In this document: positions 32,287-41,261 of the stretch, piece after piece
Numbering within the stretch: the first letter of the stretch is position 1
How the letters are laid out: each line of letters starts with the position of its first letter
From: CAMDPA01 sp965223035
GTDB lineage: Bacteria > Pseudomonadota > Alphaproteobacteria > Rhizobiales > Hyphomicrobiaceae
Length of the DNA: 64,000 nucleotides
Direction of reading: 5' to 3'
Assembly (NCBI GenBank): GCA_965223035.1
Contig: OZ244980.1
Coordinates: forward strand, 2,666,001-2,730,000
Notes under the pieces: model-generated
What the model saw: the letters and a program-made list of their open reading frames with translations, nothing else
The model's database searches: none
What the model was told of the DNA's origin: nothing
Program-made: the position numbers and the translations under genes

Positions 32287-34130
32287 CGAACGGCCGCTGG
32301 AATGTCGTGTTCGCCGAAGCAAACCCAGTGCGCACGGTCAATCTAGACGGGCGGCTCGCAGGCGCAAGCAATGCAGGCGCAAGCAAGACTGTGCTGATTT
32401 GGGAGCTTCCGGCGAGTGCCATGGTCGCAGGCGATGGTTGGCTGTGGACGGTGTCGCTTCCTCGTTCGTTTCCTGTCGGCGACGATTCGGCAACTCCGTC
32501 CCGGTCGAGGCTGGAGCTGTTCGAGGACGGCATGCCCCTCGGTCCTGGTCACGCGCCACACGAAGAGGTCGGCCGCCTCGGCGAGGGCCGCTACTCGCAC
32601 TGGCATCAGAGCCTCCACTTTTCCACCTCGGATGGAAGCGACCCGCGCAACAGCGGCCGGCGCTACGTTGCGTTGGCGCGGCTGCAGCCAGAGCGGGAGT
32701 GGACGGTTCGCAATTGGCTTGGTAGGGGCATGCGCCATGGTTTGAGGACGATCATTCCGATCGCGCGCTTTGTGCTTCCTCGCTCTATCAAGGCACGGTG
32801 GTCGAAACTGGCGATCGGCTTGGAGGAGATGGTCGCGCGCGCGGAGGGCAAGGGTTTCGACACCCGACCGGTTTCTCTCGCGGAATTCGCGCCTGCGTTG
32901 CCAAAATCTGCCTACTCCGGTGGTCCGATCGTGCTGTGCAACAATGCCCTCGCTTGGGGAGGCGTCGAGCGCCAAGTTGTGAACACGTTGTGCGGCCTTG
33001 CCGGCCGGCTGCCGCAACCTCCTCACCTGTTGTGTGTCCGCCTCGGCCACAGCGCCGACTACGACTTCTATAAGAGCGCGCTCGTTGGCTATCCCGGCGA
33101 GGTTCGTAACGCCATCAACCTTACCGTTGCGCGCCAACACCTGTCGGCGGTCGATGCCGGCCTAGAGCGTCGCATTGCTGACGCTACAGCGTGGTTGCCT
33201 CTGGACGTCCAAGAAGAGATTCTCCGCTTCGCAGGCGACTTTGTCGTGCTGAAGCCGATGGTTGTACACGTCTGGCAAGATGCGCTGTCGATCTCGGCTG
33301 GCTATGCCGCTCGCATGGTTGGGGTCCCCCGTATCATCGTCTCGAGCCGCAACATGGCGGCCCACCGCTTCGCCTATCATCGCCCCTACATGGCCGAGGC
33401 CTATCGCGAGATCGCGAGCTGCGCCGACATTGTTATGCTCAACAACAGTGAAGCCGGTGCCCACGACTACGCCGCTTGGCTTGGCTTGCCGGTGGACCGC
33501 TACCGTATCATTCGCAATGGGATCGATGCCGACCAGCTCAGCGCGCCAGATGCAGCGGAGACCTGCCGGCTTCGCGCCGACCTCGGCCTTGCCACTGATA
33601 CGCCAGTCGTGGGCTCGATCTTCCGGTTTTATGCCGAAAAGCGCCCGCTCCTTTGGATCGAGGCCGCTGCGCGTATCGCTGCAGCGCGACGCGACTGCCA
33701 TTTCGTCGTGTTCGGCGCCGGGCCAATGAAGGCCGAAATGCTCGGCTTGGCAGCGAGTCGCGGTTTTGCGGACCGGCTACATTTGCCCGGCACCATCCGC
33801 AACGCTGCCCTAGGCCTCTCGATCATGGATCTCTTCCTGATTGCCTCCGAGCTTGAAGGGACTCCCAACGTCGTACTTGAAGCAAGCCTAATGGGACTTC
33901 CCGTCGTTGCAACAAACGCCGGTGGCACGGCGGAGACAATCGATCATGGCACAACGGGCTTCTTGGCCAGCAAGCCCGATCCGAAGGTGTTGGCCGACTA
34001 CGCGCTGACGGCTCTCCGTGAGAAGCAGGGCTCATTGAGTGCGCGCGAGGCAGGCCCGGCCTTTGTGCTGTCGCGTTTCGGGCTGGAGCGGATGCTCAAC
34101 GAGATTTTGGACCTCTACAGTGTAACGTAA
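32283..34130 (+). CDS. GT4-family glycosyltransferase with N-terminal LFEDG module
   Basis: A 615-residue two-part protein. Residues ~1-130 form a beta-rich module ending in LFEDGMPLGPGHA, EGRYSHWHQSLHFSTSDGSDPRNSGRRY (landmarks), a pattern I have seen ahead of enzymes in polysaccharide clusters and which may bind glycan. From residue ~215 a GT-B enzyme follows: CNNALAWGGVERQVVN, SSRNMAAHRFAYHRPYM, RNGIDADQL, GSIFRFYAEKRPLLW, FGAGPMK and the donor site ASELEGTPNVVLEASLMGLPV (outline). It is coupled to the upstream gene. Confidence 0.85.
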   Translation: MTNGRWNVVFAEANPVRTVNLDGRLAGASNAGASKTVLIWELPASAMVAGDGWLWTVSLPRSFPVGDDSATPSRSRLELFEDGMPLGPGHAPHEEVGRLGEGRYSHWHQSLHFSTSDGSDPRNSGRRYVALARLQPEREWTVRNWLGRGMRHGLRTIIPIARFVLPRSIKARWSKLAIGLEEMVARAEGKGFDTRPVSLAEFAPALPKSAYSGGPIVLCNNALAWGGVERQVVNTLCGLAGRLPQPPHLLCVRLGHSADYDFYKSALVGYPGEVRNAINLTVARQHLSAVDAGLERRIADATAWLPLDVQEEILRFAGDFVVLKPMVVHVWQDALSISAGYAARMVGVPRIIVSSRNMAAHRFAYHRPYMAEAYREIASCADIVMLNNSEAGAHDYAAWLGLPVDRYRIIRNGIDADQLSAPDAAETCRLRADLGLATDTPVVGSIFRFYAEKRPLLWIEAAARIAAARRDCHFVVFGAGPMKAEMLGLAASRGFADRLHLPGTIRNAALGLSIMDLFLIASELEGTPNVVLEASLMGLPVVATNAGGTAETIDHGTTGFLASKPDPKVLADYALTALREKQGSLSAREAGPAFVLSRFGLERMLNEILDLYSVT

Positions 34131-34161
34131 ATGGTATGGTTGACCGACTGTAGGAGCTGAT

Positions 34162-34959
34162 ATGTTTTCAGTCGAGCATCTCAATGCTCTCAGGTCCGCC
34201 GAGATGGAGAAGATCGTGACCTATCTGCGGCCGGTGGGTGCCCGTGTTCTGGAGGTCGGCGCGGGTACGGGCCAGCAGGCGCTGGAGCTAGAGCGACGCG
34301 GCTTCGAGGTCGAGGCAATCGAGATTGCGAGTTCCAACTACGCGCAGTACCGCCTGTTCGGCATCACCGCCTACGACGGCCGCCACATCCCGTGTGCGGA
34401 TGCGAGCTTTGACATCGTCTTCTCCTCCAACGTGCTAGAGCATCTTCCCGATCTTGCGCAGATGCACAAAGAAATCAGGCGTGTACTGAAACCCACGGGT
34501 TACGCGGTTCACGTGCTGCCGACGCTCGCCTGGCGCTTCTGGACAACGGTTTCCGCATTTCCGACGGCGTTCCAGTACGCCGGTACCGTTGGCGATCAGC
34601 TCAAGCCGCGTTGGTCACCGAACGGCGCCAAGTTCAAGCGCCGATGGGGCGCGTGGTATCTGGCCAGCCGGCATCTGCTCGCGCCGTTCGGACAGCAGCG
34701 GCACGGTGAACGCGGCAACATCATCTCCGAGACATGGCTGTTCCATCCGAGGTGGTGGCGCCGCAACTTCCGCGCCAACGGCTTCGACATCATCAAGGAC
34801 GAGCCGATGGGGCTGTTCTACACAGGCAATATGACGTTCAATAAGAATTGGTCGCCTGGCCTGCGCGCTCGATTGGCCCGGGTATTGGCCAGTGCATCTC
34901 ACATTTTCGAGCTCAAGGTGCGGGCGCACACAGCTGGGGCGACTTGCCATGCGCAATAG
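34162..34959 (+). CDS. Class I SAM-dependent methyltransferase
   Basis: A 265-residue protein with the Rossmann SAM site VLEVGAGTGQQALELERRG (motif I), an acidic end of strand 2 (VEAIEI), and the DIVFSSNVLEHLPDL motif typical of methyltransferase type 11. The C-terminal half is aromatic and basic (RRWGAWYLASRHLLAPFG, WLFHPRWWRRNFRANGFDI). It lies between the glycosyltransferases and asparagine synthase, so a glycan or glycolipid substrate is likely. Confidence 0.85.
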   Translation: MFSVEHLNALRSAEMEKIVTYLRPVGARVLEVGAGTGQQALELERRGFEVEAIEIASSNYAQYRLFGITAYDGRHIPCADASFDIVFSSNVLEHLPDLAQMHKEIRRVLKPTGYAVHVLPTLAWRFWTTVSAFPTAFQYAGTVGDQLKPRWSPNGAKFKRRWGAWYLASRHLLAPFGQQRHGERGNIISETWLFHPRWWRRNFRANGFDIIKDEPMGLFYTGNMTFNKNWSPGLRARLARVLASASHIFELKVRAHTAGATCHAQ

Positions 34960-35077
34960 CGGGAAAGGGTGGGCTGATGATGCAAGGGGATCTTATCTTT
35001 TTTGCAATCAGCTCTTTTTTCCCAATCAGCTTTAACCATTTTCACACAATCGTCTCGGTTAGGTGGGCGGATTCAAC

Positions 35078-37027
35078 GTGTGCGGCCTAACCGGCTTCAT
35101 TGACCTCAAGCAGCGCTTGGCCCCGGACGACCGGATGCGCATAGCCCGGGCGATGGGGCTTGCTATCGAGCATCGCGGTCCCGACGACTGGGGCGTCCAC
35201 CAGGAGCCCGAGGTCGGCCTCGTGCTGTCCTTCCGGCGGCTGTCCATCATCGATCTGTCCGAGGCCGGCCATCAGCCGATGGTGTCGGCTTCCGGCCGCT
35301 GCGTGATCGCCTTCAACGGCGAGATCTACAATGCCTGTGAAATCGCGAAGGAGCTTGAGGGCGCAGGGCACGTGTTGCGCGGCCATTCCGACACCGAGGT
35401 CGTGCTTGAGGCCTTCGAGCGCTGGGGCGTCGATGCTGCGCTACCCCGCCTCGTCGGCATGTTCGCCATCGCCTTTTACGATCGCGCGTGCCGGCGGCTG
35501 ACCCTCATCCGCGATAGGCTCGGCAAGAAGCCGCTCTATTTCGGAAGGTCTGGAGGCACGCTGTTGTTCGGCTCGCAGCCCAAGTGCTTTTTTGCTCACC
35601 CCGACTGGTCGCCCGAGATCGACCGCAAGAGCGTTGCCGCCTTCATGCGCTGGGGTTATGTACCCGCGCCCCGCTCGATCTACCGCGGCCTTGCGTGTCT
35701 GAAGCCGGCCGAGCGGATCGACATCGTCGACGGTGAGGTCGTCGACCGCGGCCTTTATTGGAATATCCGCCAGATCGCAGCCCGCGCGCAGCGCGCGCCG
35801 CTGCGGCTCTCGGACGCCGAGGCAAGGGTTCGCTTCGAGAGCCTGCTGGCAGACGCGGTCCAGCTTAGGACGGTGTCCGACGTTCCGCTCGGCGCGTTCC
35901 TGTCGGGCGGCATCGACAGCTCGACCATCGCCGCGCTGATGCAGAAGGCCTCGTCGCGGCCGGTCAAGACCTTCTCAATCGGCTTTGAGGAGGCCGATTA
36001 CGACGAATCAAAGCATGCTGCGGCCGTTGCCCGACATCTCGGCACGGATCATCACGAACTCTTCGTCCGACCCGATGATGTGCTGGCCACCATCCCGCTC
36101 ATTCCGGACTGCTACGACGAGCCGTTTGCGGACGCTTCACAGGTGCCCACCTACCTGCTGTGCAAGCTCACCCGCCAGCACGTGACGGTGGCGCTCTCGG
36201 GCGACGGCGGCGACGAGCTCCTGGCGGGTTACACCCGCTATCGTATCGCCAATGAGGTCCTGGCCGGTACAAGCCTCATTCCGGCGGCACTGCGACCCGC
36301 GGCCTCGGCTCTGCTAGAGCACATGCCGGATGTCATATGGCGCAACCTCGAACCACTGATCCCCAAACGTTTCGGCACCGCGCCGCTGGCCGGCCGCGCC
36401 AAGAAGCTCGCTGGCCTGATGAGGCTCGGCGCCGAGGAGCGCGTGTTCCAGGGCATTGTCGGCCAGTGGCCCGAGCCCGAGCGGCTGGTGCGCGACACCG
36501 TGCACGAGGACGACGCCATCTGGACCGGCGCGCTCGCCGACGAGCTCCCCGACACCACACGCCGCTTCCAGATGCTCGATACGCTCACTTATTTGCCCGA
36601 CGACATCCTGGTCAAGGTCGACCGCGCCAGCATGGGCGTGGCGCTCGAGGCGCGGGTCCCGCTGCTCGACCACCGCGTCGTCGAGTTCACGCTGGGGCTG
36701 CCGTCCAATATGCTGGTGCGCGGGGGCGAGACGAAGTGGCTGCTGCGCCAGGTGCTCTACGACCACGTGCCGCGCAGCCTTATCGACCGGCCGAAGACGG
36801 GGTTCATGATGCCGATCGACCACTGGCTGCGCGGGCCGCTGCGCGCGTGGGCCGAGGACCTGCTCGATGAGAAACGCATGGCGGCCGACGGCATCCTCGA
36901 CCCCACACTGATCCGCGAGACCTGGGACCAGCATCTGTCCGGCCAGATCAACTGGCAGTACCGGCTATGGTGCGTGCTCATGTTTCAGGCATGGAAACGC
37001 AGGTGGATGGAGAATTGCGGTCCCTAA
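35078..37027 (+). CDS. asnB: Glutamine-dependent asparagine synthase (AsnB family)
   Basis: A 649-residue amidotransferase. With GTG 35078 as start, the second residue is Cys, the nucleophile freed by Met removal (CGLTGF), which decides the start. The glutaminase domain shows EHRGPDDWG, LSIIDLSEAGHQPM and AFNGEIYN. The synthetase domain shows the PP-loop LSGGIDSSTIAAL, SIGFEEADYDES and SGDGGDELLAGYTRY. In polysaccharide clusters such paralogues often amidate sugar acids or other glycan groups rather than serve asparagine supply. Confidence 0.9.
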   Translation: MCGLTGFIDLKQRLAPDDRMRIARAMGLAIEHRGPDDWGVHQEPEVGLVLSFRRLSIIDLSEAGHQPMVSASGRCVIAFNGEIYNACEIAKELEGAGHVLRGHSDTEVVLEAFERWGVDAALPRLVGMFAIAFYDRACRRLTLIRDRLGKKPLYFGRSGGTLLFGSQPKCFFAHPDWSPEIDRKSVAAFMRWGYVPAPRSIYRGLACLKPAERIDIVDGEVVDRGLYWNIRQIAARAQRAPLRLSDAEARVRFESLLADAVQLRTVSDVPLGAFLSGGIDSSTIAALMQKASSRPVKTFSIGFEEADYDESKHAAAVARHLGTDHHELFVRPDDVLATIPLIPDCYDEPFADASQVPTYLLCKLTRQHVTVALSGDGGDELLAGYTRYRIANEVLAGTSLIPAALRPAASALLEHMPDVIWRNLEPLIPKRFGTAPLAGRAKKLAGLMRLGAEERVFQGIVGQWPEPERLVRDTVHEDDAIWTGALADELPDTTRRFQMLDTLTYLPDDILVKVDRASMGVALEARVPLLDHRVVEFTLGLPSNMLVRGGETKWLLRQVLYDHVPRSLIDRPKTGFMMPIDHWLRGPLRAWAEDLLDEKRMAADGILDPTLIRETWDQHLSGQINWQYRLWCVLMFQAWKRRWMENCGP

Positions 37028-37326
37028 CATCAATTCCCGATTCGCTTTGAACCCAAATCAAGTTGGCTTGCCGAAGGAATATGTGAAGCCAAAATAAGGT
37101 GAAACGACAGCCTCCTCAACAACCGCTTCGGTTGGGTCCACCGGCTTCGCTGGAAAAAGCATCGAACACGATCTGCACTTCTCCGGCATTCGCGACAAAT
37201 CCCCACTTTCCAAGGCTCGGCCGATTTTCAGCCGTTTATCAGCACGCCACACGGCCAACAAACCGTCGCGTGCAACAGCGCCAAGTCCACCTTGAGAAAC
37301 GCTGAGATCATAATCCCAGCAGCAAG
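37028..37326. other. Gap between asnB and the miniature element
   Basis: Nearly 300 bp with no supported gene. Short frames on both strands lack coherent content. Confidence 0.4.
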
Positions 37327-37379
37327 ATCATCGCGCCTTTGATCGGGATCGTTCCGATTCCGATTAAAGGCAGGTTGCT
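37327..37379 (+). mobile_element. CTAG-flanked miniature element, copy 3 (internally deleted)
   Basis: A 53-bp derivative keeping both ends (ATCATCGCGCC and GGCAGGTTGCT) and the inner CCGATTAAAGG, so about 93 bp of the centre is missing. Its right CTAG (37380-37383) is the same CTAG used by the adjacent IS5-type element. Confidence 0.8.
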
Positions 37380-37396
37380 CTAGGGCCTGTTGTGAT

Positions 37397-37882
37397 TCAG
37401 CGCGAGTGTATCACAGTTGCTGCCGCATAGATCATTGCACGGTAGCTGCTGTCAGTCTTCTCGCTGCGTGTGGCGATACGCTTGAACTCCTTGAGTTTGC
37501 AGAAGAAGTTCTCGATGAGGTGGCGCCATTTGTAGATCTCCTCGTCGATTTGGAGGCGCCGTTTTCGTTTTGGTCTTTGCGAGATGACGATGCCGGCACC
37601 TCGCGCGTTCAGCTCATCAATGATCCAGTTGCAATCGTAGGCCTTGTCAGCGATCAGCGCTGCGAACTCAACCTTCTCGATCAGCGGTGCGACGCCGACC
37701 GTATCGTAGCGATTTCCGGGCAGCAGAACGAAGCGCACGAGACTGCCGAGGGCGTCGGTCAGTGCGACAATCTTCGTTGTCCACCCGCCCTTCGACTTGC
37801 CGATGGCCTGACTTTGAGTCCCCCTTTTGCGCCGTGTCCGTGGCGATGGACATGGACGATGGTGGCATCGATCATCGCGCAC
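37397..37882 (-). CDS. IS5-family transposase, second frame (OrfB)
   Basis: Carries the second half of the DDE domain: QAIGKSKGGWTTKIVALTDA, LLPGNRYDTVG, LIADKAYDCNW with the second catalytic Asp, and the catalytic Glu in RHLIENFFCKLKEFKRIA. It is probably made by a -1 shift on AAAAGGGGG at ~37822-37830 from the frame of OrfA. All catalytic residues are present over the two frames, so the element may be active. Confidence 0.82.
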   Translation of the reverse strand: MRDDRCHHRPCPSPRTRRKRGTQSQAIGKSKGGWTTKIVALTDALGSLVRFVLLPGNRYDTVGVAPLIEKVEFAALIADKAYDCNWIIDELNARGAGIVISQRPKRKRRLQIDEEIYKWRHLIENFFCKLKEFKRIATRSEKTDSSYRAMIYAAATVIHSR

Positions 37883-38148
37883 TCGATGTCCGGATCATCG
37901 GATAGAGCATTGAAAATTTTCGCAAAAACATCACGCGCAGCCCAATAACGAAAGCGCTGAAACACCGTATTCCAATTGCCGAATTCCGATGGCAGGTCGC
38001 GCCATGGACTGCCCGTGCGAACGATCCACAGAACGGCTTCGATGAACACCCGACCATCACCACCGGTGCGACCGGCATCGGTCTTCTTGCCCAGACAAAG
38101 CGGCTCAATCTTTTCCCACTGACGATCTGTCAAACAGTAACGAATCAT
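37759..38148 (-). CDS. IS5-family transposase, first frame (OrfA)
   Basis: A 129-residue frame beginning MIRYCLTDRQWEKIEPL. It includes FIEAVLWIVRTGSPWRDLP, the RFRYWAARDVF region and the first catalytic Asp in MIDATIVHVHRHG. ATG 38148 lies just inside the right terminal repeat. The frame then leaves coding sense at the A4G5 run, where OrfB takes over. Confidence 0.85.
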   Translation of the reverse strand: MIRYCLTDRQWEKIEPLCLGKKTDAGRTGGDGRVFIEAVLWIVRTGSPWRDLPSEFGNWNTVFQRFRYWAARDVFAKIFNALSDDPDIECAMIDATIVHVHRHGHGAKGGLKVRPSASRRAGGQRRLSH

Positions 38149-38222
38149 TTGCAGCCCCCTGTTTTGGGAGCTTGAATCACAAACCAGGTCCAAAGTGAAT
38201 CCTGATTCCCAACAGGCCCTAG

Positions 38223-38429
38223 ATGAAGGTCGATGAGGTGGCCGAAGGTCGTCTTGGGATCTAGAGCGGGGTCGCTTAGGCTCGTCCCGAGCTGGATCGC
38301 GCGCTCCGCTTCGATGCCCCATGCTTCAGCTTCCATCCCCTTGCGACGGAACGTCTTGGAGGCGTATTGGCCGTTTCGGTGCACTTGGGCGCGCCAGGAA
38401 CCAGACGGGAGTTTCTTGACGGTGACCAT
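38223..38429 (-). pseudogene. 5' part of a tyrosine-family integrase
   Basis: The first ~70 residues of a site-specific integrase remain: VTVKKLPSGSWRAQVHRNGQ, then YASKTFRRKGMEAEAW and GTSLSDPALDPKTTFGHLID, the usual N-terminal strand set and start of the SAM-like core-binding domain. The IS5-type element cuts the gene at 38222, and I do not find the catalytic part beyond it. It lies 139 bp upstream of dusA, divergently, which is the position of dusA-associated integrases. Confidence 0.8.
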
Positions 38430-38568
38430 GGTCGATGGTCCGGCTGTACTGGATCTGCGTGCTCAAAACGGGCACACGGAAACTGGAAACTGTTGCGTAG
38501 ATCTGAACATAGTGCGAACAAAAATCGGCACGTTCGGTCTTTAGTCTTCTGAAGACGACGGAAAAGCG

Positions 38569-39564
38569 GTGCAATATCAATCGCATAGATTCTGCATTGC
38601 CCCTATGATGGATTGGACGGACCGGCATTGCCGGACGTTTCATCGGCTGTTGTCGCGTCGGGCACGGCTGTACACGGAGATGATCACAGCGCAGGCGGTG
38701 ATCCACGGTGACCGCGAACAGCTGCTCGGCTTCGATGCCCCACAGCATCCGGTTGCCTTGCAGCTGGGCGGCTCAGATCCGGCAATGCTGGCGGAGGCCA
38801 CCGCGATCGGTGCCGCTTTTGGCTATGATGAGATCAATCTAAACGTCGGTTGCCCATCGAGCCGGGTGCAGAATGGCCGGTTCGGAGCCTGCCTGATGCG
38901 GGAGCCGCAGCTGGTGGCGCGATGCGTGACCGCGATGGCGGCGGCGAGTCCAGCGCCGGTCACGGTCAAATGCCGGATCGGCGTCGACGACCAGGATCAG
39001 GAAGCTGATTTGGATCGCTTCATTGACCTGGTGGCGGATGCGGGCTGCCGCGTTTTCATCGTGCATGCCCGCAAGGCTTGGCTGCAGGGGCTGTCGCCGA
39101 AACAGAACCGGGATGTTCCGCCGCTCGACTATGACCGCGTGGCACGTTTGAAGGCGCGCCATCCGAGGCTGATCATCGTGCTCAACGGCGGCATCACGTC
39201 GATGGAGCAGGCGCGTCGGCACGTCGATGTGTTCGATGGGGTGATGCTCGGACGCGCCGCCTATCAGACCCCTTATCTGTTGGCAAATGTCGATCAAGCG
39301 CTGTTTGCCGATCCCGCCGAGCCCCCGCCTGAGCCCCCGCCTGAGCGACAGCAGGTGCTCACCCGACTGAGCCCCTATGCCGCGCAGCACCTGCGTCGTG
39401 GCGGCCGGTTGAACAACGTGACACGGCATATCTTGGGGCTCTATCACGGTCGGCCGCGCGCGCGCGCGTTCCGGCGACATCTGAGCGAGCATGCGATCCG
39501 CGATGGCGCCGGTGTTGAGGTGCTGGAAGAGGCCCGCGCCATTGCCGAGGGCGAGGCGTCATAG
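38569..39564 (+). CDS. dusA: tRNA-dihydrouridine(20/20a) synthase DusA
   Basis: A 331-residue FMN enzyme that reduces uridine in the tRNA D-loop. It has the DusA start (FCIAPMMDWTDRHCR), YTEMITAQAVIHGD, the active-site NVGCPSSRVQNGRFGACLM, TVKCRIGVDD, IVHARKAWLQGLSPKQNR and the C-terminal helical domain (NNVTRHILGLYHGRPRARAFRR, in part). The start is GTG. The first ~15 codons (MDWTDRHCR region) are where dusA-specific integrases recombine, so the 5' end may derive from the incoming element. Confidence 0.92.
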   Translation: MQYQSHRFCIAPMMDWTDRHCRTFHRLLSRRARLYTEMITAQAVIHGDREQLLGFDAPQHPVALQLGGSDPAMLAEATAIGAAFGYDEINLNVGCPSSRVQNGRFGACLMREPQLVARCVTAMAAASPAPVTVKCRIGVDDQDQEADLDRFIDLVADAGCRVFIVHARKAWLQGLSPKQNRDVPPLDYDRVARLKARHPRLIIVLNGGITSMEQARRHVDVFDGVMLGRAAYQTPYLLANVDQALFADPAEPPPEPPPERQQVLTRLSPYAAQHLRRGGRLNNVTRHILGLYHGRPRARAFRRHLSEHAIRDGAGVEVLEEARAIAEGEAS

Positions 39565-39570
39565 CGTTTC

Positions 39571-39660
39571 AGCGTGTGCTGGAACCATCCCGCTCCTCCA
39601 CCCGGCCAACGCATGGCCCGCTGGTGTCGGAGGCCGGGCGGGGAAGTGGGCCGGCACGGC
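39571..39660. repeat. REP-like hairpin element, copy A
   Basis: A long imperfect inverted repeat with arms GGAACCATCCCGCTCC... and ...GGGCGGGGAAGTGGGCCGGCAC. Similar sequences lie at 44271, 47511 and (in part) 55086, always between genes. Confidence 0.7.
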
Positions 39661-39673
39661 TGAACCGACTTAG

Positions 39674-39819
39674 AGCAACCTGCCTTTAATCGGAATCGGA
39701 ACGATCCCGAATAAAGGCAGAAAGTTGCTCACCACTTTAAGAGCGATCATCTTTGCGCCTTAAATCGGCACCGGCGCAATTGGAACCGGCGTTGCGGTTC
39801 CGATTTAAGGCGCGATGAT
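39674..39819 (-). mobile_element. CTAG-flanked miniature element, copy 2
   Basis: 146 bp, in reverse orientation to the copy in ietS and of the same length. It is flanked by TTAG on the left and CTAG (39820-39823) on the right. Both palindromes are kept. Confidence 0.85.
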
Positions 39820-39873
39820 CTAGGCGGACATGATCCAGTCGGTTGGCGCCCGTCGCGGCTGCTTGATGCACAC

Positions 39874-41232
39874 TCATGCTTCGGCAAGTGCGGCTTCGAC
39901 CGCTGCAGCCACCCGAAACAGCGCGCGATCGCCGCCGCGCGGGCCAGCGATCATCAAACCGGTGGGGGCGGTGCCGGCACGGTGCATCGGCACCGAGATC
40001 GCGCACCCGTCCAACAGATTGATCACCGAGGGGTTGCGCAGCGCCAAAACGTTGAGTTTCGCATAATCGTCGTCGGCCTCCAGCTGTTGGATACGCGGCG
40101 CGATGGTCGGCACGGTGGGTATCAACATCGCATCAAATGACGCGGTGGCGGCCTGGATGCGCGCGATGAACGTGCGCCGGCGCTCAATCAATTGAATGTA
40201 GTCGACCGCGGTTTGACCACCGCCGCGCTTGATGCGTACCGACACCCGCGGATCATACGCGCGTTCGCGTCGCGCCAGCAGCGGGTGGTGCCAAGCCAAG
40301 GCCTCGGGCGCGGCAAAGCCACCTTTGGCATTGATGTCCGGAATTTCGTCGAACGCCGCCATGGCTCGGCGCTCGACGTCGGCACCTGCCGCCGACAGGG
40401 TTAAAAGCGTGCGCTCGAAATCGGCGGCGACGGTTTGGTCAAGATCGTCGAGCACGAACCGTTCCGGCACGACGAAGCGCAGCCGGCTGAGCGCGGCGGG
40501 TGCCAACGCCGTCGGTTCATCACCGGCCAGGATGGCGTCGACGCTCGCGCAACAGGCGACCGTGCGCGCGATCGGTCCGATCGAGTCGAGCGTCGTTGAC
40601 AGCGGAATTGCGCCGGCGGTCGGAACCCGCGCCGCGGTCGGCTTGTAGCCGACCAAGCCGTTGTAGGCGGCGGGAATACGACATGAGCCGCCGGTGTCGG
40701 TGCCGAGCCCCATGTGGGCCATGCCGTCCACCACCGAGATCGCCGCGCCCGATGACGAGCCGCCCGGGATGCGCGCAGCGGCGCGGTCCCAAACGCACGC
40801 CGGTGTTCCATGGTGCGGATTGAGGCCCACGCCGGAAAAGGCGAATTCCGTCATATTGGTGCGGCCGATGACAATGAACCCGGCGCGGCGCAGTCGGGCG
40901 ACGGCGGGTGCATCCTGATCCGCTGGCGGACGATCGGCCAATACCTTGGATCCTGCCGTCGTGACGTGTCCCTTGATGTCGAACAGGTCCTTGATCGAAA
41001 TCGGTATGCCCGCAAACCGCGAGGGCGCCGCTCCCGCTGCGCGCAGCGCATCCATCGCATCGGCGACCGCGCGCGCATCGGCATGTGCCACCTGCAGGAA
41101 AGTTCGCGAGCCTTCACCCTGGGGCTCGTCGATGCGCGCCAGACAGTCGTCCACCAGCTGTCGCGCAGTGACGCTGCCACTGGCGAGACGCTCGGCAAGT
41201 TGATCCAAGCTGGGCGCACGGTCGAACGGCAT
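39874..41232 (-). CDS. Amidase-signature family hydrolase
   Basis: A 452-residue enzyme with the Ser-cisSer-Lys triad: Lys81 in ISIKDLFDIKG, the cis-Ser in PGGSSSGAA (Ser159/160) and the nucleophile Ser183 in GTDTGGSCRIPAA. Family members hydrolyse amides, or act as GatA. The sequence has no GatA hallmark that I can see, and no gatB/C lies nearby, so a stand-alone amidase is likely. ATG 41232 has AGGAGG upstream. It is the last gene of a three-gene minus-strand operon (eutA-like, MFS, amidase). Confidence 0.85.
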   Translation of the reverse strand: MPFDRAPSLDQLAERLASGSVTARQLVDDCLARIDEPQGEGSRTFLQVAHADARAVADAMDALRAAGAAPSRFAGIPISIKDLFDIKGHVTTAGSKVLADRPPADQDAPAVARLRRAGFIVIGRTNMTEFAFSGVGLNPHHGTPACVWDRAAARIPGGSSSGAAISVVDGMAHMGLGTDTGGSCRIPAAYNGLVGYKPTAARVPTAGAIPLSTTLDSIGPIARTVACCASVDAILAGDEPTALAPAALSRLRFVVPERFVLDDLDQTVAADFERTLLTLSAAGADVERRAMAAFDEIPDINAKGGFAAPEALAWHHPLLARRERAYDPRVSVRIKRGGGQTAVDYIQLIERRRTFIARIQAATASFDAMLIPTVPTIAPRIQQLEADDDYAKLNVLALRNPSVINLLDGCAISVPMHRAGTAPTGLMIAGPRGGDRALFRVAAAVEAALAEA

Positions 41233-41261
41233 GGGGCCTCCTGCCTGCGTTGGCGCGAGGT

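Larger units (their letters stand above)
37384..38218 (-). mobile_element. IS5-family (IS427-like) insertion sequence
   Basis: An 835-bp element with near-identical terminal repeats (GGCCTGTTG at the left, CAACAGGCC at the right) and CTAG on both sides (37380-37383 and 38219-38222). It has two overlapping minus-strand frames joined by a probable frameshift. It interrupts an integrase gene (38223-38429). Confidence 0.88.

Noticed and set aside
35063..35080. ATG-like upstream start for asnB
   Set aside because: Family members need Cys directly after the initiator; GTG 35078 places Cys at position 2.
36314..36934. Long open frames opposite asnB
   Set aside because: High GC gives open antisense frames; the sense strand encodes a full asparagine synthase.
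37058..37305. Short frames between asnB and the miniature element
   Set aside because: They overlap on both strands, lack ribosome sites and have no recognisable content.
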